NCBI RefSeq assembly: GCF_021401085.1
Contig: NZ_JACBFP010000006.1
Coordinates: 62,001 to 126,000, forward strand
Reading direction: 5' to 3'
Length of the DNA stretch: 64,000 bases
From: Chryseobacterium sp. R2A-55
GTDB lineage: Bacteria > Bacteroidota > Bacteroidia > Flavobacteriales > Weeksellaceae
In this document: piece after piece, positions 7,521 through 15,567 of the stretch
How positions within the stretch are numbered: position 1 is the stretch's first letter
How the letters are laid out: every line of letters begins with the position of its first letter
The notes under the pieces: model-generated
Database searches by the model: none
Told to the model about the DNA's origin: nothing
What the model saw: the letters and a program-made list of their open reading frames with translations, nothing else
Program-made: the position numbers and the translations under genes

Positions 7521-8767
7521 CAGCTGTTTGCTACTAATTTATAGAGTTTATCGCTCGGTCTCACCCGGAAATCAGTTTTGAAGGTGATCACATCTGCTTT
7601 GGTTGCCGTTTCGGCTTCGGGTTTTTGATCCACCCGCATTGCTTCCACCACCATTTCCTGAGAACCGGTGGTAGGACCTTGAATCAAAACTTTGTCACCC
7701 ACATTCAGATCGTAGGCTTCGATCAGAAATTCCGCGATACCTGATTGGGGATAAAAATGCCGTCCTTTTCCGATATAGACTTTTCTCTGAGTTGCAGCGG
7801 AACCATTGGCTGAAGACCATTCCCCCAGTTCCTGCCCGAGATAATAACCTGCCCAAAAACCTCTGTTGTAAACGGTTTCGAGCTGTTTCATCCACGCCTC
7901 CACTTTTTCTTCGGAGAAAGTTCCATCTTCGATAGAGTCTATGGCTTCCCGATAACATTTCGTCACGGTTGCCACATATTCCGGGGCTCTGCCGCGCCCT
8001 TCTATTTTTAAGACTTTCACACCTGCATCCACGATTTGGTCCAGAAATCCTATGGTGCACAAATCTTTCGGTGACATCATGTACTCATTATCCAATTCGA
8101 TCTCGAAACCGGTTTCCTGATCAATCACCGTGTACTTTTTTCTGCAGTTCTGTTTGCAGGCACCCCGGTTTGCAGATGAATTATGGGCATGTAAACTCAG
8201 ATAGCATTTCCCCGAAACCGCCATGCAAAGCGCGCCGTGACCGAAAATTTCGACCTCAACCAAATTACCGGAAGGTCCGCGGACATCATCCTTAACGATC
8301 TGGTCACAGATTTTTTTGATTTGAGTCATTGAAAGTTCACGGCTCATCACCATCGTATCGGCAAAAAGCGCATAGAATTTCACGGTTTCAATGTTCGTGA
8401 TATTGATCTGGGTGGAGATATGGACTTCCAACCCGATTTGTCTTGCGTAGGCGATTACCGCCTGATCCATCGCAATCACCGCCGTCAGATTCGCCGCTTT
8501 TGCTTTATCCAAAAGGGTTTTAATGAGGGATAAATCGTGGTCGTAAATTATGGTGTTTAAGGTAAGATAGGTTCTCACCCCTTTTTCAGAACATCTTCTG
8601 GAGATTTCCGGCAAATCATCGATGGTGAAGTTCATGGAAGCTCTCGCTCTCATATTCAGCTGTTCCACGCCAAAATAAATGGAATCTGCGCCGTTGTCCA
8701 AAGCCGCCTGCATTGAGGTAAAATCACCTGCAGGTGACATTAATTCTATTTTTCCTGATGCGGTCAT
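7520..8767 (-). CDS. U32 family protein, TrhP/YegQ-like tRNA U34 hydroxylase candidate
   Basis: 415 residues. The U32 family was first described as collagenase-like peptidases; E. coli TrhP (YegQ) is in fact needed for prephenate-dependent 5-hydroxylation of tRNA uridine 34. A TIM-barrel-like N-domain begins with ELMSPAGDFTSMQAALDNGAD. Cys181, Cys188, Cys204/208 and Cys237 are spaced like the Fe-S ligands of UbiU-type U32 proteins. Residues 328-415 are a separate C-terminal domain (GDKVLIQGPTTGSQEM, then FRVRPSDKLYKL) that is also present at the end of the adjacent rhodanese protein. The start overlaps the rhodanese gene by four bases. Operon position next to a TrhO homologue supports the tRNA function over a peptidase. 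Confidence 0.85.
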   Translation of the reverse strand: MTASGKIELMSPAGDFTSMQAALDNGADSIYFGVEQLNMRARASMNFTIDDLPEISRRCSEKGVRTYLTLNTIIYDHDLSLIKTLLDKAKAANLTAVIAMDQAVIAYARQIGLEVHISTQINITNIETVKFYALFADTMVMSRELSMTQIKKICDQIVKDDVRGPSGNLVEVEIFGHGALCMAVSGKCYLSLHAHNSSANRGACKQNCRKKYTVIDQETGFEIELDNEYMMSPKDLCTIGFLDQIVDAGVKVLKIEGRGRAPEYVATVTKCYREAIDSIEDGTFSEEKVEAWMKQLETVYNRGFWAGYYLGQELGEWSSANGSAATQRKVYIGKGRHFYPQSGIAEFLIEAYDLNVGDKVLIQGPTTGSQEMVVEAMRVDQKPEAETATKADVITFKTDFRVRPSDKLYKLVANS

Positions 8768-10122
8768 GATGCCAAAATTTTATATAACTGATCACTGAGA
8801 CGAATTCTGAATGGAGTCGGGAAAGTGATCTGATCTCCCGGTTTTGCGTTTTCACATGAATTTCCGTTGGCGAATATTTCAGTGATGGTCATTTCCTGCT
8901 CACCGGTTGTGGGTCCGGAAATCAGAACTTTATCGCCGATCGAAAGTTCTCCGTTTTCCATTAAAAACTGGGCAATCTTCGATTTGGTATAATAATGTTC
9001 AGCTTTGCCCACCAAAACTTTTTTTACCGCAATTTTCTGGCGGATATTTTTGGCTTCAGCTTTTGCCAATGGCTGTTTGGGCAGCTCCCCTGAATTTTTG
9101 AATTTCAGTGCCGGGGATTTTCCTTTTCTGAAAATCTTGTTTCCCACCTGAACTCCCCTTCTTAATTTGATCTGCTCATCCAAAGGCAAATGAATGACAT
9201 TTAAACATTCTTCGGAACAGCAGTTTTCCATCGCCGCCTTACATTCGTCACACTGAATAAAAAGCAAATGACAACCGTCGTTTGCACAATTGGTGTGATC
9301 ATCACAAGGTTTTCCGCATTGGTGACACTGCGAAACGATATCGTCGGTAATCCGCTCTCCCAAACGGTGATCGAAGACAAAGTTTTTTCCGATAAATTTA
9401 CTTTTGATATTTTCTTCTTTGATCTGACGCGTATATTCTATGATTCCGCCTTCGAGCTGATACACATTTTTGAAACCCTGATGTTTAAAATAAGCGCTCG
9501 CTTTTTCGCAACGGATTCCACCGGTGCAATACATCAAAAGATTTTTATCTTCTTTGAAATCCTGTAGTTTTTCATTGATAATCGGCAAACTCTCTCTGAA
9601 CGTTTCCACATCAGGAGTAATTGCTCCTTCGAAATGCCCGACTTCACTTTCGTAATGATTTCTGAAATCAACTACAATCGTATTTGGATCTTCAAGCAAA
9701 GCATTGAATTCTTTGGCCTTTAAGTGAATTCCTTTGTTGGTTACATCAAAAGTCTCGTCGTTTAAACCATCGGCAACAATCTTATTCCGGACTTTGATGG
9801 TCAGTTTCAGGAAAGAATGATCATCATGTTCCACGGCTTCATTCAAACGGATTCCCTTCATGAAATCGTAAACTTCCAGTGTTTCGCGGAAAGCTCCCAG
9901 ATTTTCTTCCGGAATACTCATCTGTGCATTAATTCCTTCGTGGGCCACGTAAATTCTACCCAGTGCATCGAGTGCGTTCCAGGCTATGAATAATTCGTCG
10001 CGAAATTTTTTGGGATCTGAGATTTTGGCGTACGCATAGAAAGACAAAGTAAGGCGCTGCTTACCGGCTTCATCAATTAACCGAGCTCTTTCTTCTGCGC
10101 TTAAGGTGTTGTACAGTTGCAT
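8764..10122 (-). CDS. TrhO-like rhodanese (O2-dependent tRNA U34 hydroxylase) with extra U32-type C-domain
   Basis: 452 residues; E. coli TrhO (YceA) is about 350. The N-terminal part (about 1-115) and the rhodanese domain (about 130-235) with active-site loop CTGGIR (Cys199) match TrhO. Residues 266-306 hold ten Cys, a likely zinc-binding segment (CHQCGKPC, CDEC, CCSEEC). After a Lys/Pro-rich linker, residues 367-452 are clearly homologous to the C-terminal domain of the neighbouring U32 protein: both share GDKVLI.GPTTG.QEM and ITF.T.FR.R.SD.LYK (dots mark differing residues). TrhO hydroxylates U34 of tRNA using O2. Here it is first in a three-gene operon with the TrhP-like protein and a ferredoxin. 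Confidence 0.88.
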   Translation of the reverse strand: MQLYNTLSAEERARLIDEAGKQRLTLSFYAYAKISDPKKFRDELFIAWNALDALGRIYVAHEGINAQMSIPEENLGAFRETLEVYDFMKGIRLNEAVEHDDHSFLKLTIKVRNKIVADGLNDETFDVTNKGIHLKAKEFNALLEDPNTIVVDFRNHYESEVGHFEGAITPDVETFRESLPIINEKLQDFKEDKNLLMYCTGGIRCEKASAYFKHQGFKNVYQLEGGIIEYTRQIKEENIKSKFIGKNFVFDHRLGERITDDIVSQCHQCGKPCDDHTNCANDGCHLLFIQCDECKAAMENCCSEECLNVIHLPLDEQIKLRRGVQVGNKIFRKGKSPALKFKNSGELPKQPLAKAEAKNIRQKIAVKKVLVGKAEHYYTKSKIAQFLMENGELSIGDKVLISGPTTGEQEMTITEIFANGNSCENAKPGDQITFPTPFRIRLSDQLYKILAS

Positions 10123-10153
10123 GCTATAAACGGTTTAAGTGAGAAAATTTTTG

Positions 10154-10161
10154 CAAAGATA
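10154..10161 (-). promoter_or_regulatory. -7 element (TATCTTTG) for the trhO operon
   Basis: On the minus strand TATCTTTG fits TAnnTTTG about 32 bases upstream of the trhO ATG. No TTTG is seen at the usual -33 distance. Confidence 0.45.
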
Positions 10162-10212
10162 AGAATTTTCGGCGTCATTGCGATCCCGCTTTTTCTTTTG
10201 CCAACGCTCAAT

Positions 10213-10269
10213 CCTTTCAGCGTTTGTTAAATTGAAAACTTATTTTTCTAAAGGTGAAACGCTGAAAGG
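10213..10269. repeat. 13-bp perfect inverted repeat
   Basis: CCTTTCAGCGTTT (10213-10225) and AAACGCTGAAAGG (10257-10269) are exact reverse complements around a 31-base AT-rich loop. It lies between trhO and the end of the DUF6804-like gene. There is no T-run, so it is not a standard terminator. Confidence 0.7.
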
Positions 10270-10279
10270 GTTCAGAAAA

Positions 10280-10567
10280 TCAAGGTTTTTTTGTGAACAA
10301 GCTAATAAGAAGTCCTATTCCGACAATTACATCTACCATATTCCAGATTTCTCTTCCGAGAGCGATTTTGAAAAATGGCTGAAACAGCAAAGCCAGAGCA
10401 ATAAAAACGAACATTTCCGTTTGTTTGTTTTGTTGATTCGCTTGAAATGCCAAAATCCCAAATCCTGTCAAAGCCAGAAACCGAACCAATTGAAAATATC
10501 CATAAGGCATTTTTAGAAGGCAGAGGAAAAATAAAATAGCGAGGATGAGTTTGATGAGCTTTTCCAT
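10280..10567 (-). CDS. small membrane protein, DUF6804-like
   Basis: 95 residues that form three to four membrane helices: about 5-20, 27-45 and 50-66, with a last one at 73-91. The run KMPYGYFQLVRFLALTGFG is what I recall of the DUF6804 family of small Bacteroidota membrane proteins; function unknown. Its start lies three bases after the stop of the upstream Cys/His-rich protein, so the two probably form one transcript. Confidence 0.7.
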   Translation of the reverse strand: MEKLIKLILAILFFLCLLKMPYGYFQLVRFLALTGFGILAFQANQQNKQTEMFVFIALALLFQPFFKIALGREIWNMVDVIVGIGLLISLFTKKP

Positions 10568-10570
10568 AAT

Positions 10571-10909
10571 TTAAGGTTGATGTTGGAAACAATAACCATT
10601 TCCAATACTTGTTCTGTGTTGGCAACGAGTACCTTTTTTGGTATTGCCATTGCATTGTTGAGTATTAGATTGTCCTTGCGTTCGTTTACCTACTGGGTTT
10701 TGCGAAGTTATTATTGCAGGTTTACAAATTTTACAAGCTTGCAATCCTTCATTTACAGCATTTGTTACACTTAGTTTTTGTGATACATTTTTAACCATTC
10801 GACAAGAAGCCAGGTGATATTTTTTACCCGACGGCGTTTTGTAAACCATTTGTGAATGTAAACTCTCACTTAGAAAAAAGCAAAATAATATCGTTAAAAA
10901 GTGTTTCAT
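10571..10909 (-). CDS. secreted protein with two Cys/His mini-domains
   Basis: 112 residues. Residues 1-19 are a signal peptide (MKHFLTILFCFFLSESLHSQ). The first module, about 22-62 (TPSGKKYHLASCRMV then ACKICK), resembles the YH...C...C..C module found after thermonuclease-like domains and in Ada-like metal-binding proteins. The second, about 84-110 (QCNGNTKKGTRCQHR then YCFQH), resembles DUF5763-type C-C-C-H modules. Both could bind zinc. No enzyme domain is present. It is cotranscribed with the small membrane protein downstream. Confidence 0.7.
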   Translation of the reverse strand: MKHFLTILFCFFLSESLHSQMVYKTPSGKKYHLASCRMVKNVSQKLSVTNAVNEGLQACKICKPAIITSQNPVGKRTQGQSNTQQCNGNTKKGTRCQHRTSIGNGYCFQHQP

Positions 10910-10950
10910 TTAAAGAACTTCAATTATTCGTATTTAGAATAGTCAATTAT

Positions 10951-11583
10951 TTATAATGCTTCTTCAGGATTACTTGGCGAGGTACTGAAATTTCCGTTGG
11001 GTTGTAAAATTAGTTCATAAGACAAAATATTATTATATAAAGACTGTTCATCATCTTTACCGAAACTTTCGTCGGCTACAAAACCGCCTTTTATTGCTCC
11101 GTTTTTCATTTCTTTTTCAGGATTCCAGCCTTTTCCGTAATAGAAAAATGCCTGATAATTTCCGTTTGGAAAAGAAAATGTAAAACTGTCGTTTGCCTTA
11201 ATATAAGCATGTCTTACCACTTCATTATTCTTTTTTATGGTAACCAAAACATCGGAATTGTAGGGTGTTTTTACTTTTATCTGGGAACAACCATTATCAT
11301 CGCAAGAAGAGTTTTTACCATAATATTTGGAATAAGGAGTTGCACCAGTTTGCAAAGAATTATCGAGATATTTGTTGTTTTGCGGTTCGGCAACTTCAAT
11401 AGGTTCTGCTATTGCAGAATCATTATTTATCTGATAATTATCTGCAACTGCTGCGGCAGAATCAATAACTGCAGCCGCGGAATCAAAAGCCCAGCCGTTA
11501 TTATTGTAATCGGTTTCTGTTTTTTTGCAAGACAATACGAGTACAAAAATCCCTAAACAAAAAGCGTATTTTGTTTTTTTCAT
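10951..11583 (-). CDS. lipoprotein with DSAA repeats, last gene of the TerB-like operon
   Basis: 210 residues. Lipobox Cys at residue 19 (LVLSCKK). An N-terminal linker carries FDSAAAVIDSAAAVADN, like the repeats of the small lipoprotein at 4421-4702. The C-terminal part (about 80-200) is beta-rich, with a Cys pair (SSCDDNGCS) and the segment FSFPNGNYQAFFYYGKGW, which suggests a small extracytoplasmic beta-sandwich. Only four bases separate it from the VWA-like lipoprotein gene, so it belongs to the same operon. Function unknown. Confidence 0.75.
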   Translation of the reverse strand: MKKTKYAFCLGIFVLVLSCKKTETDYNNNGWAFDSAAAVIDSAAAVADNYQINNDSAIAEPIEVAEPQNNKYLDNSLQTGATPYSKYYGKNSSCDDNGCSQIKVKTPYNSDVLVTIKKNNEVVRHAYIKANDSFTFSFPNGNYQAFFYYGKGWNPEKEMKNGAIKGGFVADESFGKDDEQSLYNNILSYELILQPNGNFSTSPSNPEEAL

Positions 11584-11587
11584 TCTT

Positions 11588-12478
11588 TTACTTTAAAAAT
11601 TTTTCAATTCTCGATTTTGTATTTACTGGCAAATCCGAATTGTAAATCTCGAATTTTTTGATTCCCATTTCTTTAAACCATTTTGAAAGATAGGCTTTAA
11701 TAATATCTTCATCTTTTAAATTATTCCCTTCAGGATTAATTTCCAAAACCAAAACTTCCAGATTTCCCAAATCTTTTCTTGTGGTCATAAATCCATAATC
11801 ATTATTATCAAATTTATCTTTCCATTTTCCGAATCTTAGCTTCTCTTTCGTTATCAATTCGGGAGTTAAGAAGGTTGTTCTATTATTTGATCGTGAATTG
11901 GAATCTTTATGATAAATATAACCGTCAGTTATAATCACCAAAACATTTTTGTAATTCGGATCATCTGTTATTGCATAATCTTTAACATCATTTTTAAAAA
12001 AACGCCAAATATCAGAACCTATATAGTTTTTCTGTGCAAGTGTTAAATCATAAATTTTTGAAAGGTTTCCGGAAAACTTACTCTCCAAATTATCAAAAAC
12101 ATTTTTCTTTTGAGAGGTTTGCATTGCAGAAAGATCAATATTCAATTCAGAAGCAATTTTGTTGATATTTGGATCTTGCGGTTGTGGACTGAAAATCACT
12201 TTCATTTTTCCTTTTGCTTTGTATCCGCCTTTTTTATTCATATCATTTTTAAAAATATCCACAAAGGTTTTTACAATTGCTTCATCTCTTTGATAATGTT
12301 CGGGCGAAGCAGGATATTTTGAGGGTTCAATTCTGTCGGATAAATCCAAGAGAAAAGTAATATTGAGTTGTTTTTCTTGAGTTGGCGGTGGTGTGTTTGT
12401 TCCTTTTCCTTCCTTCTTACATTGAACCAAAATTAGGCACAAAATCGCCGTTCCTATAATTGTAATTATTTTTTTCAT
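11588..12478 (-). CDS. VWA-like lipoprotein
   Basis: 296 residues. Lipobox Cys at residue 20 (LILVQCKK), then a Pro/Thr linker. The mature domain starts with a beta strand ending in FLLDLSDRI, at the place where von Willebrand A domains have their DxSxS metal site; here it reads D45-L-S47-D-R, so the last Ser is replaced. A second VWA-like element, VLVIITDGYIYH with Asp185, is where VWA proteins have their distal metal-binding Asp. I therefore call it VWA-like with an altered MIDAS site. VWA domains usually mediate protein-protein assembly. It lies five bases after the coiled-coil membrane protein gene. Confidence 0.72.
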   Translation of the reverse strand: MKKIITIIGTAILCLILVQCKKEGKGTNTPPPTQEKQLNITFLLDLSDRIEPSKYPASPEHYQRDEAIVKTFVDIFKNDMNKKGGYKAKGKMKVIFSPQPQDPNINKIASELNIDLSAMQTSQKKNVFDNLESKFSGNLSKIYDLTLAQKNYIGSDIWRFFKNDVKDYAITDDPNYKNVLVIITDGYIYHKDSNSRSNNRTTFLTPELITKEKLRFGKWKDKFDNNDYGFMTTRKDLGNLEVLVLEINPEGNNLKDEDIIKAYLSKWFKEMGIKKFEIYNSDLPVNTKSRIEKFLK

Positions 12479-12483
12479 TTTAT

Positions 12484-13749
12484 TTATTTTAGGTTTTCAG
12501 TTTTTTTGTCTTTATTTAAAAATTCTTGTGCCAAATCGTGAATTTGATCTATCTTATTTTGCCATTGTCCTCTTGCTGACATCCAATGTGTCCAACCCGA
12601 GGTAAATTCAAAAATACTATGCTCATAGCCTTCCCAATTAATAATAATGGTATTTCCACTAATGATTTTTTCATAATCTTTACATTCCAAACGCAATTCC
12701 GCAATTTCTTTATTTAAAGAGTCTATTGCATTCTGGTTTTTTACAATATCTTCTTCATATAATTTAATTTCGGTTTCTTTGGCTTTTATTGCTTGTTTCA
12801 CAATATCTAATTTGTCATAAGATTCCATCACGAAATCAAAAACAAAACCCCAAATCAGATACACCACAAATCCCGCAAAAATGATAAGCCAAAAATTCAC
12901 TGCTTGAAAAGCTAACGAAACAGAATAATCTGGCATATCCTGAAAGGATCCCCCTTTTTTAATATTGTAGATTTTCTCGGTAATTTCATACGCCAAAATA
13001 AAATCGAAAATAAATGTAACCACGATTAACCCGAAAATTTTAAAGTAATTTTTAAAGTTTTTCTTCTCTTGAAACCTATGAATTAAATAACCTAATCCCA
13101 AAAACACAAACGGAATGGTAAGAATCAGAATCAATTCTGTAATATGTTCAGATGCAACTTCTATTGCTTTCGGATCGAAAATAGAACTCGCCATTCCCAA
13201 ATTACTATTAATGGTAAATTGTTTAAAAAAGGCAGAATAGCTTGCCGAACTGTAAAAAACAAACAAATAAACCGTAAGTGCTGAAAGAATTAAAATTCCG
13301 ATTATTAAACCCGCTTTTCCCAATTTATCTTTCAATAATTCTTCGGGATTTTCTTTAATACGGATAATATCTTTTTTCAGATTTTCAATTTTCTCTTTTA
13401 AAACCGATATTTTCTTTTGGTTGATATTACCGATTTCATTTTCTTTATTTGAAATCTGCAACTCCCTTTTATCCAACTCGATTTGAGCATCGTTAATTAT
13501 TTTTTTTGTCTCATTTTCATCTTCTAAAACTTCTTTTCGAAAACGTTGCCTTACCAGATTCAACATTCCACCAAAAGGAATTTCTCTTCCGTTATGGTTT
13601 CCAGCTGACTGAAATCCCCAATTTTTATATGTTATTCTTTGGCTGTTGTTTTCTGAATTATTTTGAGTTTCATTCAATGAAACTTCCTGAGCTTCTTTGC
13701 TTGGTTTCATATTATTATTAACCAAAGCTTTTAATTTTGCGAGTGCCAT
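12484..13749 (-). CDS. four-helix membrane protein with flanking coiled coils, unknown function
   Basis: 421 residues. The layout is symmetrical: a soluble N-terminus with the segment NWGFQSAGNHNGREIPFGG, a coiled coil at about 75-137, membrane helices at about 147-167, 205-223, 236-255 and 284-307, a second coiled coil at about 313-362, and a C-terminal domain rich in Trp (GYEHSIFEFTSGWTHWMSA). With four helices both ends should be on the same, probably cytoplasmic, side. No enzymatic motif recognised. It is the second gene of the TerB-like operon, four bases after the TerB-like gene, and is much AT-richer than the surrounding housekeeping genes. Confidence 0.78.
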   Translation of the reverse strand: MALAKLKALVNNNMKPSKEAQEVSLNETQNNSENNSQRITYKNWGFQSAGNHNGREIPFGGMLNLVRQRFRKEVLEDENETKKIINDAQIELDKRELQISNKENEIGNINQKKISVLKEKIENLKKDIIRIKENPEELLKDKLGKAGLIIGILILSALTVYLFVFYSSASYSAFFKQFTINSNLGMASSIFDPKAIEVASEHITELILILTIPFVFLGLGYLIHRFQEKKNFKNYFKIFGLIVVTFIFDFILAYEITEKIYNIKKGGSFQDMPDYSVSLAFQAVNFWLIIFAGFVVYLIWGFVFDFVMESYDKLDIVKQAIKAKETEIKLYEEDIVKNQNAIDSLNKEIAELRLECKDYEKIISGNTIIINWEGYEHSIFEFTSGWTHWMSARGQWQNKIDQIHDLAQEFLNKDKKTENLK

Positions 13750-13753
13750 AGTT

Positions 13754-14158
13754 TTAGTTTATTAAAGTTTGTAATTCTTCATCAATGCGGTTGGTTGGCA
13801 AATCTTTCTTGGCTAAATCAATCAGCCAGTCAAAAAGTTCTTCGCTTTCTTCATGGTCAAAATTATAGTTACCACACAATCTCATAAAGACTTTTTTCTC
13901 ATCGTCTTCAATTTTTCCGTCAGCCAGAATTACTCTTGTAAAATCGTAAAGCAATTTGATTTTTGATAGAAAATCTTCTGGAATTTCCATCGTTACATTG
14001 GTAGGATCAGTAATAAATTCTTTAAATTCTTCCTCACTGATCCCTTTTTCGGAAGCAATTTTCAGAATAACTTCCAATTCTTCTTTATCAAAACTCCCGT
14101 CGCTCAATGCAATAAGATAAAGATTAATAAAATGATGTTTGAGTTGATTTTTTTCCAT
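13754..14158 (-). CDS. TerB-like (tellurite-resistance family) protein
   Basis: 134 residues, all-helical and acidic. It has the two-fold TerB-type pattern of helices with short Asp-rich turns, LIALSDGSFDKEE and VILADGKIEDDEKKVF, which are the paired DGxxxxxE metal-binding elements of the family. TerB domains occur in stress-response systems together with VWA (TerY-type) proteins. This is the first gene of a tight four-gene operon (gaps of four to five bases) with a membrane protein and two lipoproteins. The family assignment is fairly sure; the role in this operon is not known. Confidence 0.8.
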   Translation of the reverse strand: MEKNQLKHHFINLYLIALSDGSFDKEELEVILKIASEKGISEEEFKEFITDPTNVTMEIPEDFLSKIKLLYDFTRVILADGKIEDDEKKVFMRLCGNYNFDHEESEELFDWLIDLAKKDLPTNRIDEELQTLIN

Positions 14159-14258
14159 ATAAAATTTTGTTTATTATTTATTTTCGATGCCAAGTTATAA
14201 CCATCTTTTTATTCCAAAATACGGTTTTCCGTAAAACGCAAAAAAAACAATGCAAAAA

Positions 14259-14291
14259 ACAAACGTCTGCACTTATAGCACAGACGTTTGT
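14259..14291 (-). terminator. terminator after the GlmU-like gene
   Basis: ACAAACGTCTG (14259-14269) and CAGACGTTTGT (14281-14291) form a perfect 11-bp stem with an 11-base loop. On the minus strand it is followed by T-rich sequence, 25 bases after the GlmU-like stop codon. Confidence 0.8.
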
Positions 14292-14315
14292 AATTTTTAA
14301 AATTCGTAAATCTTT

Positions 14316-15476
14316 TTAATACTCCAAATAAATATATTTCAGAATATTCCTGTCCACTTCGGTAAAGGGAATTTTTCTCCTCGCCATCGCTTTTTCCGCA
14401 ACTTCGCAGGCTTTTTCAAGTTTGAATTTTTCGTCGCCCTTCATTCCGCCCCAGGAAAAACTTTCGATCAGGTTCGGCGGAAATCCGCTTTTGAAAATAT
14501 TCGCGGCAACTCCAACAACCGTTCCAGTATTAAACTGAGTATTAATCGCTGTTTTGGAATGGTCGCCCATTATTAATCCGGCGAATTGAAGTCCGGTATC
14601 TGCAAATCTTTTGCTCCGGTAGTTCCAAAGTTTTACGGTGGCATAATTATTTTTGAGGTTGGAAGAATTGGTATCTGCACCGAGATTACACCATTCGCCG
14701 ATCACGGAATTTCCCAAAAATCCATCATGAGCTTTATTGGAATACCCAAAAATCACAATATTATTGACTTCACCGCCTACTTTGGAATGGGGACCAATCG
14801 TGGTGGCTCCATAAATTTTCGCACCGAGATTAAATTTCGATTCTTCGCAAAGTGCAATCGGACCGCGGAGATTGCAGCCTTCCATCACTTCCGCATTTTT
14901 ACCGATATAGATTTTTCCGGTTCTTGTGTTCAAGGTTGAAAATTCTACTGATGCACCTTCCTCAATAAACAAATCATCCGCATTTCCTAAAAAACCGTTG
15001 GTCTCCGATAATTCCTGGGATCTTCTTCCTTTGGTCAGCAATTCAAAATCGAAATCAATCGCCTTTTCATTATAGGAAAATAAGTCAGTCGGTTGTTTAA
15101 AAAACAGAAGTTCTTCATGAATGTCCGTCATTTTCCCGATTTGGTTCAAAGAAAAACGGTCCATATTCACTTTGGCGGCGAGCAATTCATTTTCGTAAAC
15201 CAGGGCTTCACCGGCTTTTAAATCTTTGATTTGAACCAAAACATTTTCAGTCGGCAAAAAATTCGGAACAATAAACAGACTTTCCACAGGTTCAGGTTTC
15301 CTGAATTTTTCCTGCAGGAAATCCTCGGTAATGAAAGAGATTTCCGAAGTATCCAGAAGTTTCTGCCATCTTTCCGAGAAGGTCAGCATTCCGCAACGCA
15401 TCTCAGCGACTGGTCTTGTAAATGTTAGAGGCAAAAAATCTTCCCAGAATTGGGCGTCAGAAAAAACGAGTTGCAT
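14316..15476 (-). CDS. GlmU-like putative sugar nucleotidyltransferase/acyltransferase
   Basis: 386 residues. The N-terminal part begins MQLVFSDAQFWEDFLPLTFTRPVAEMRCGMLT, whose FTRPVAEMRCG element is typical of the NTP_transf_4 type found in Bacteroidota GlmU-family proteins. The C-terminal half (about 190-350) is a left-handed beta-helix with hexapeptide-type turns (IYGATTIGPHSKVGG, VIGEWCNLGADTNSSNL). The family is annotated as UDP-GlcNAc diphosphorylase/glucosamine-1-phosphate acetyltransferase-like, but the classical N-terminal pyrophosphorylase motif is not obvious, so the exact substrate is uncertain. Confidence 0.8.
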   Translation of the reverse strand: MQLVFSDAQFWEDFLPLTFTRPVAEMRCGMLTFSERWQKLLDTSEISFITEDFLQEKFRKPEPVESLFIVPNFLPTENVLVQIKDLKAGEALVYENELLAAKVNMDRFSLNQIGKMTDIHEELLFFKQPTDLFSYNEKAIDFDFELLTKGRRSQELSETNGFLGNADDLFIEEGASVEFSTLNTRTGKIYIGKNAEVMEGCNLRGPIALCEESKFNLGAKIYGATTIGPHSKVGGEVNNIVIFGYSNKAHDGFLGNSVIGEWCNLGADTNSSNLKNNYATVKLWNYRSKRFADTGLQFAGLIMGDHSKTAINTQFNTGTVVGVAANIFKSGFPPNLIESFSWGGMKGDEKFKLEKACEVAEKAMARRKIPFTEVDRNILKYIYLEY

Positions 15477-15517
15477 CGAAATTGATTTTATGTTGGAAGG
15501 TCAAATTTACAATAAAA

Positions 15518-15545
15518 AAAGTCTTTCAGAAATCCGAAAGACTTT
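15518..15545 (-). terminator. terminator of rpmE2
   Basis: AAAGTCTTTC and GAAAGACTTT pair over 10 bp with an 8-base loop; on the minus strand a seven-T run follows. It lies 23 bases past the L31 stop. Confidence 0.85.
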
Positions 15546-15567
15546 AAATATCATTTAAATTCAGCAA

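Noticed and set aside
11209-11556. 115-codon plus-strand frame opposite the DSAA lipoprotein
   Set aside because: Low-complexity Ile/Phe/Cys-rich complement of an AT-rich gene; the minus-strand lipoprotein is clearly real.
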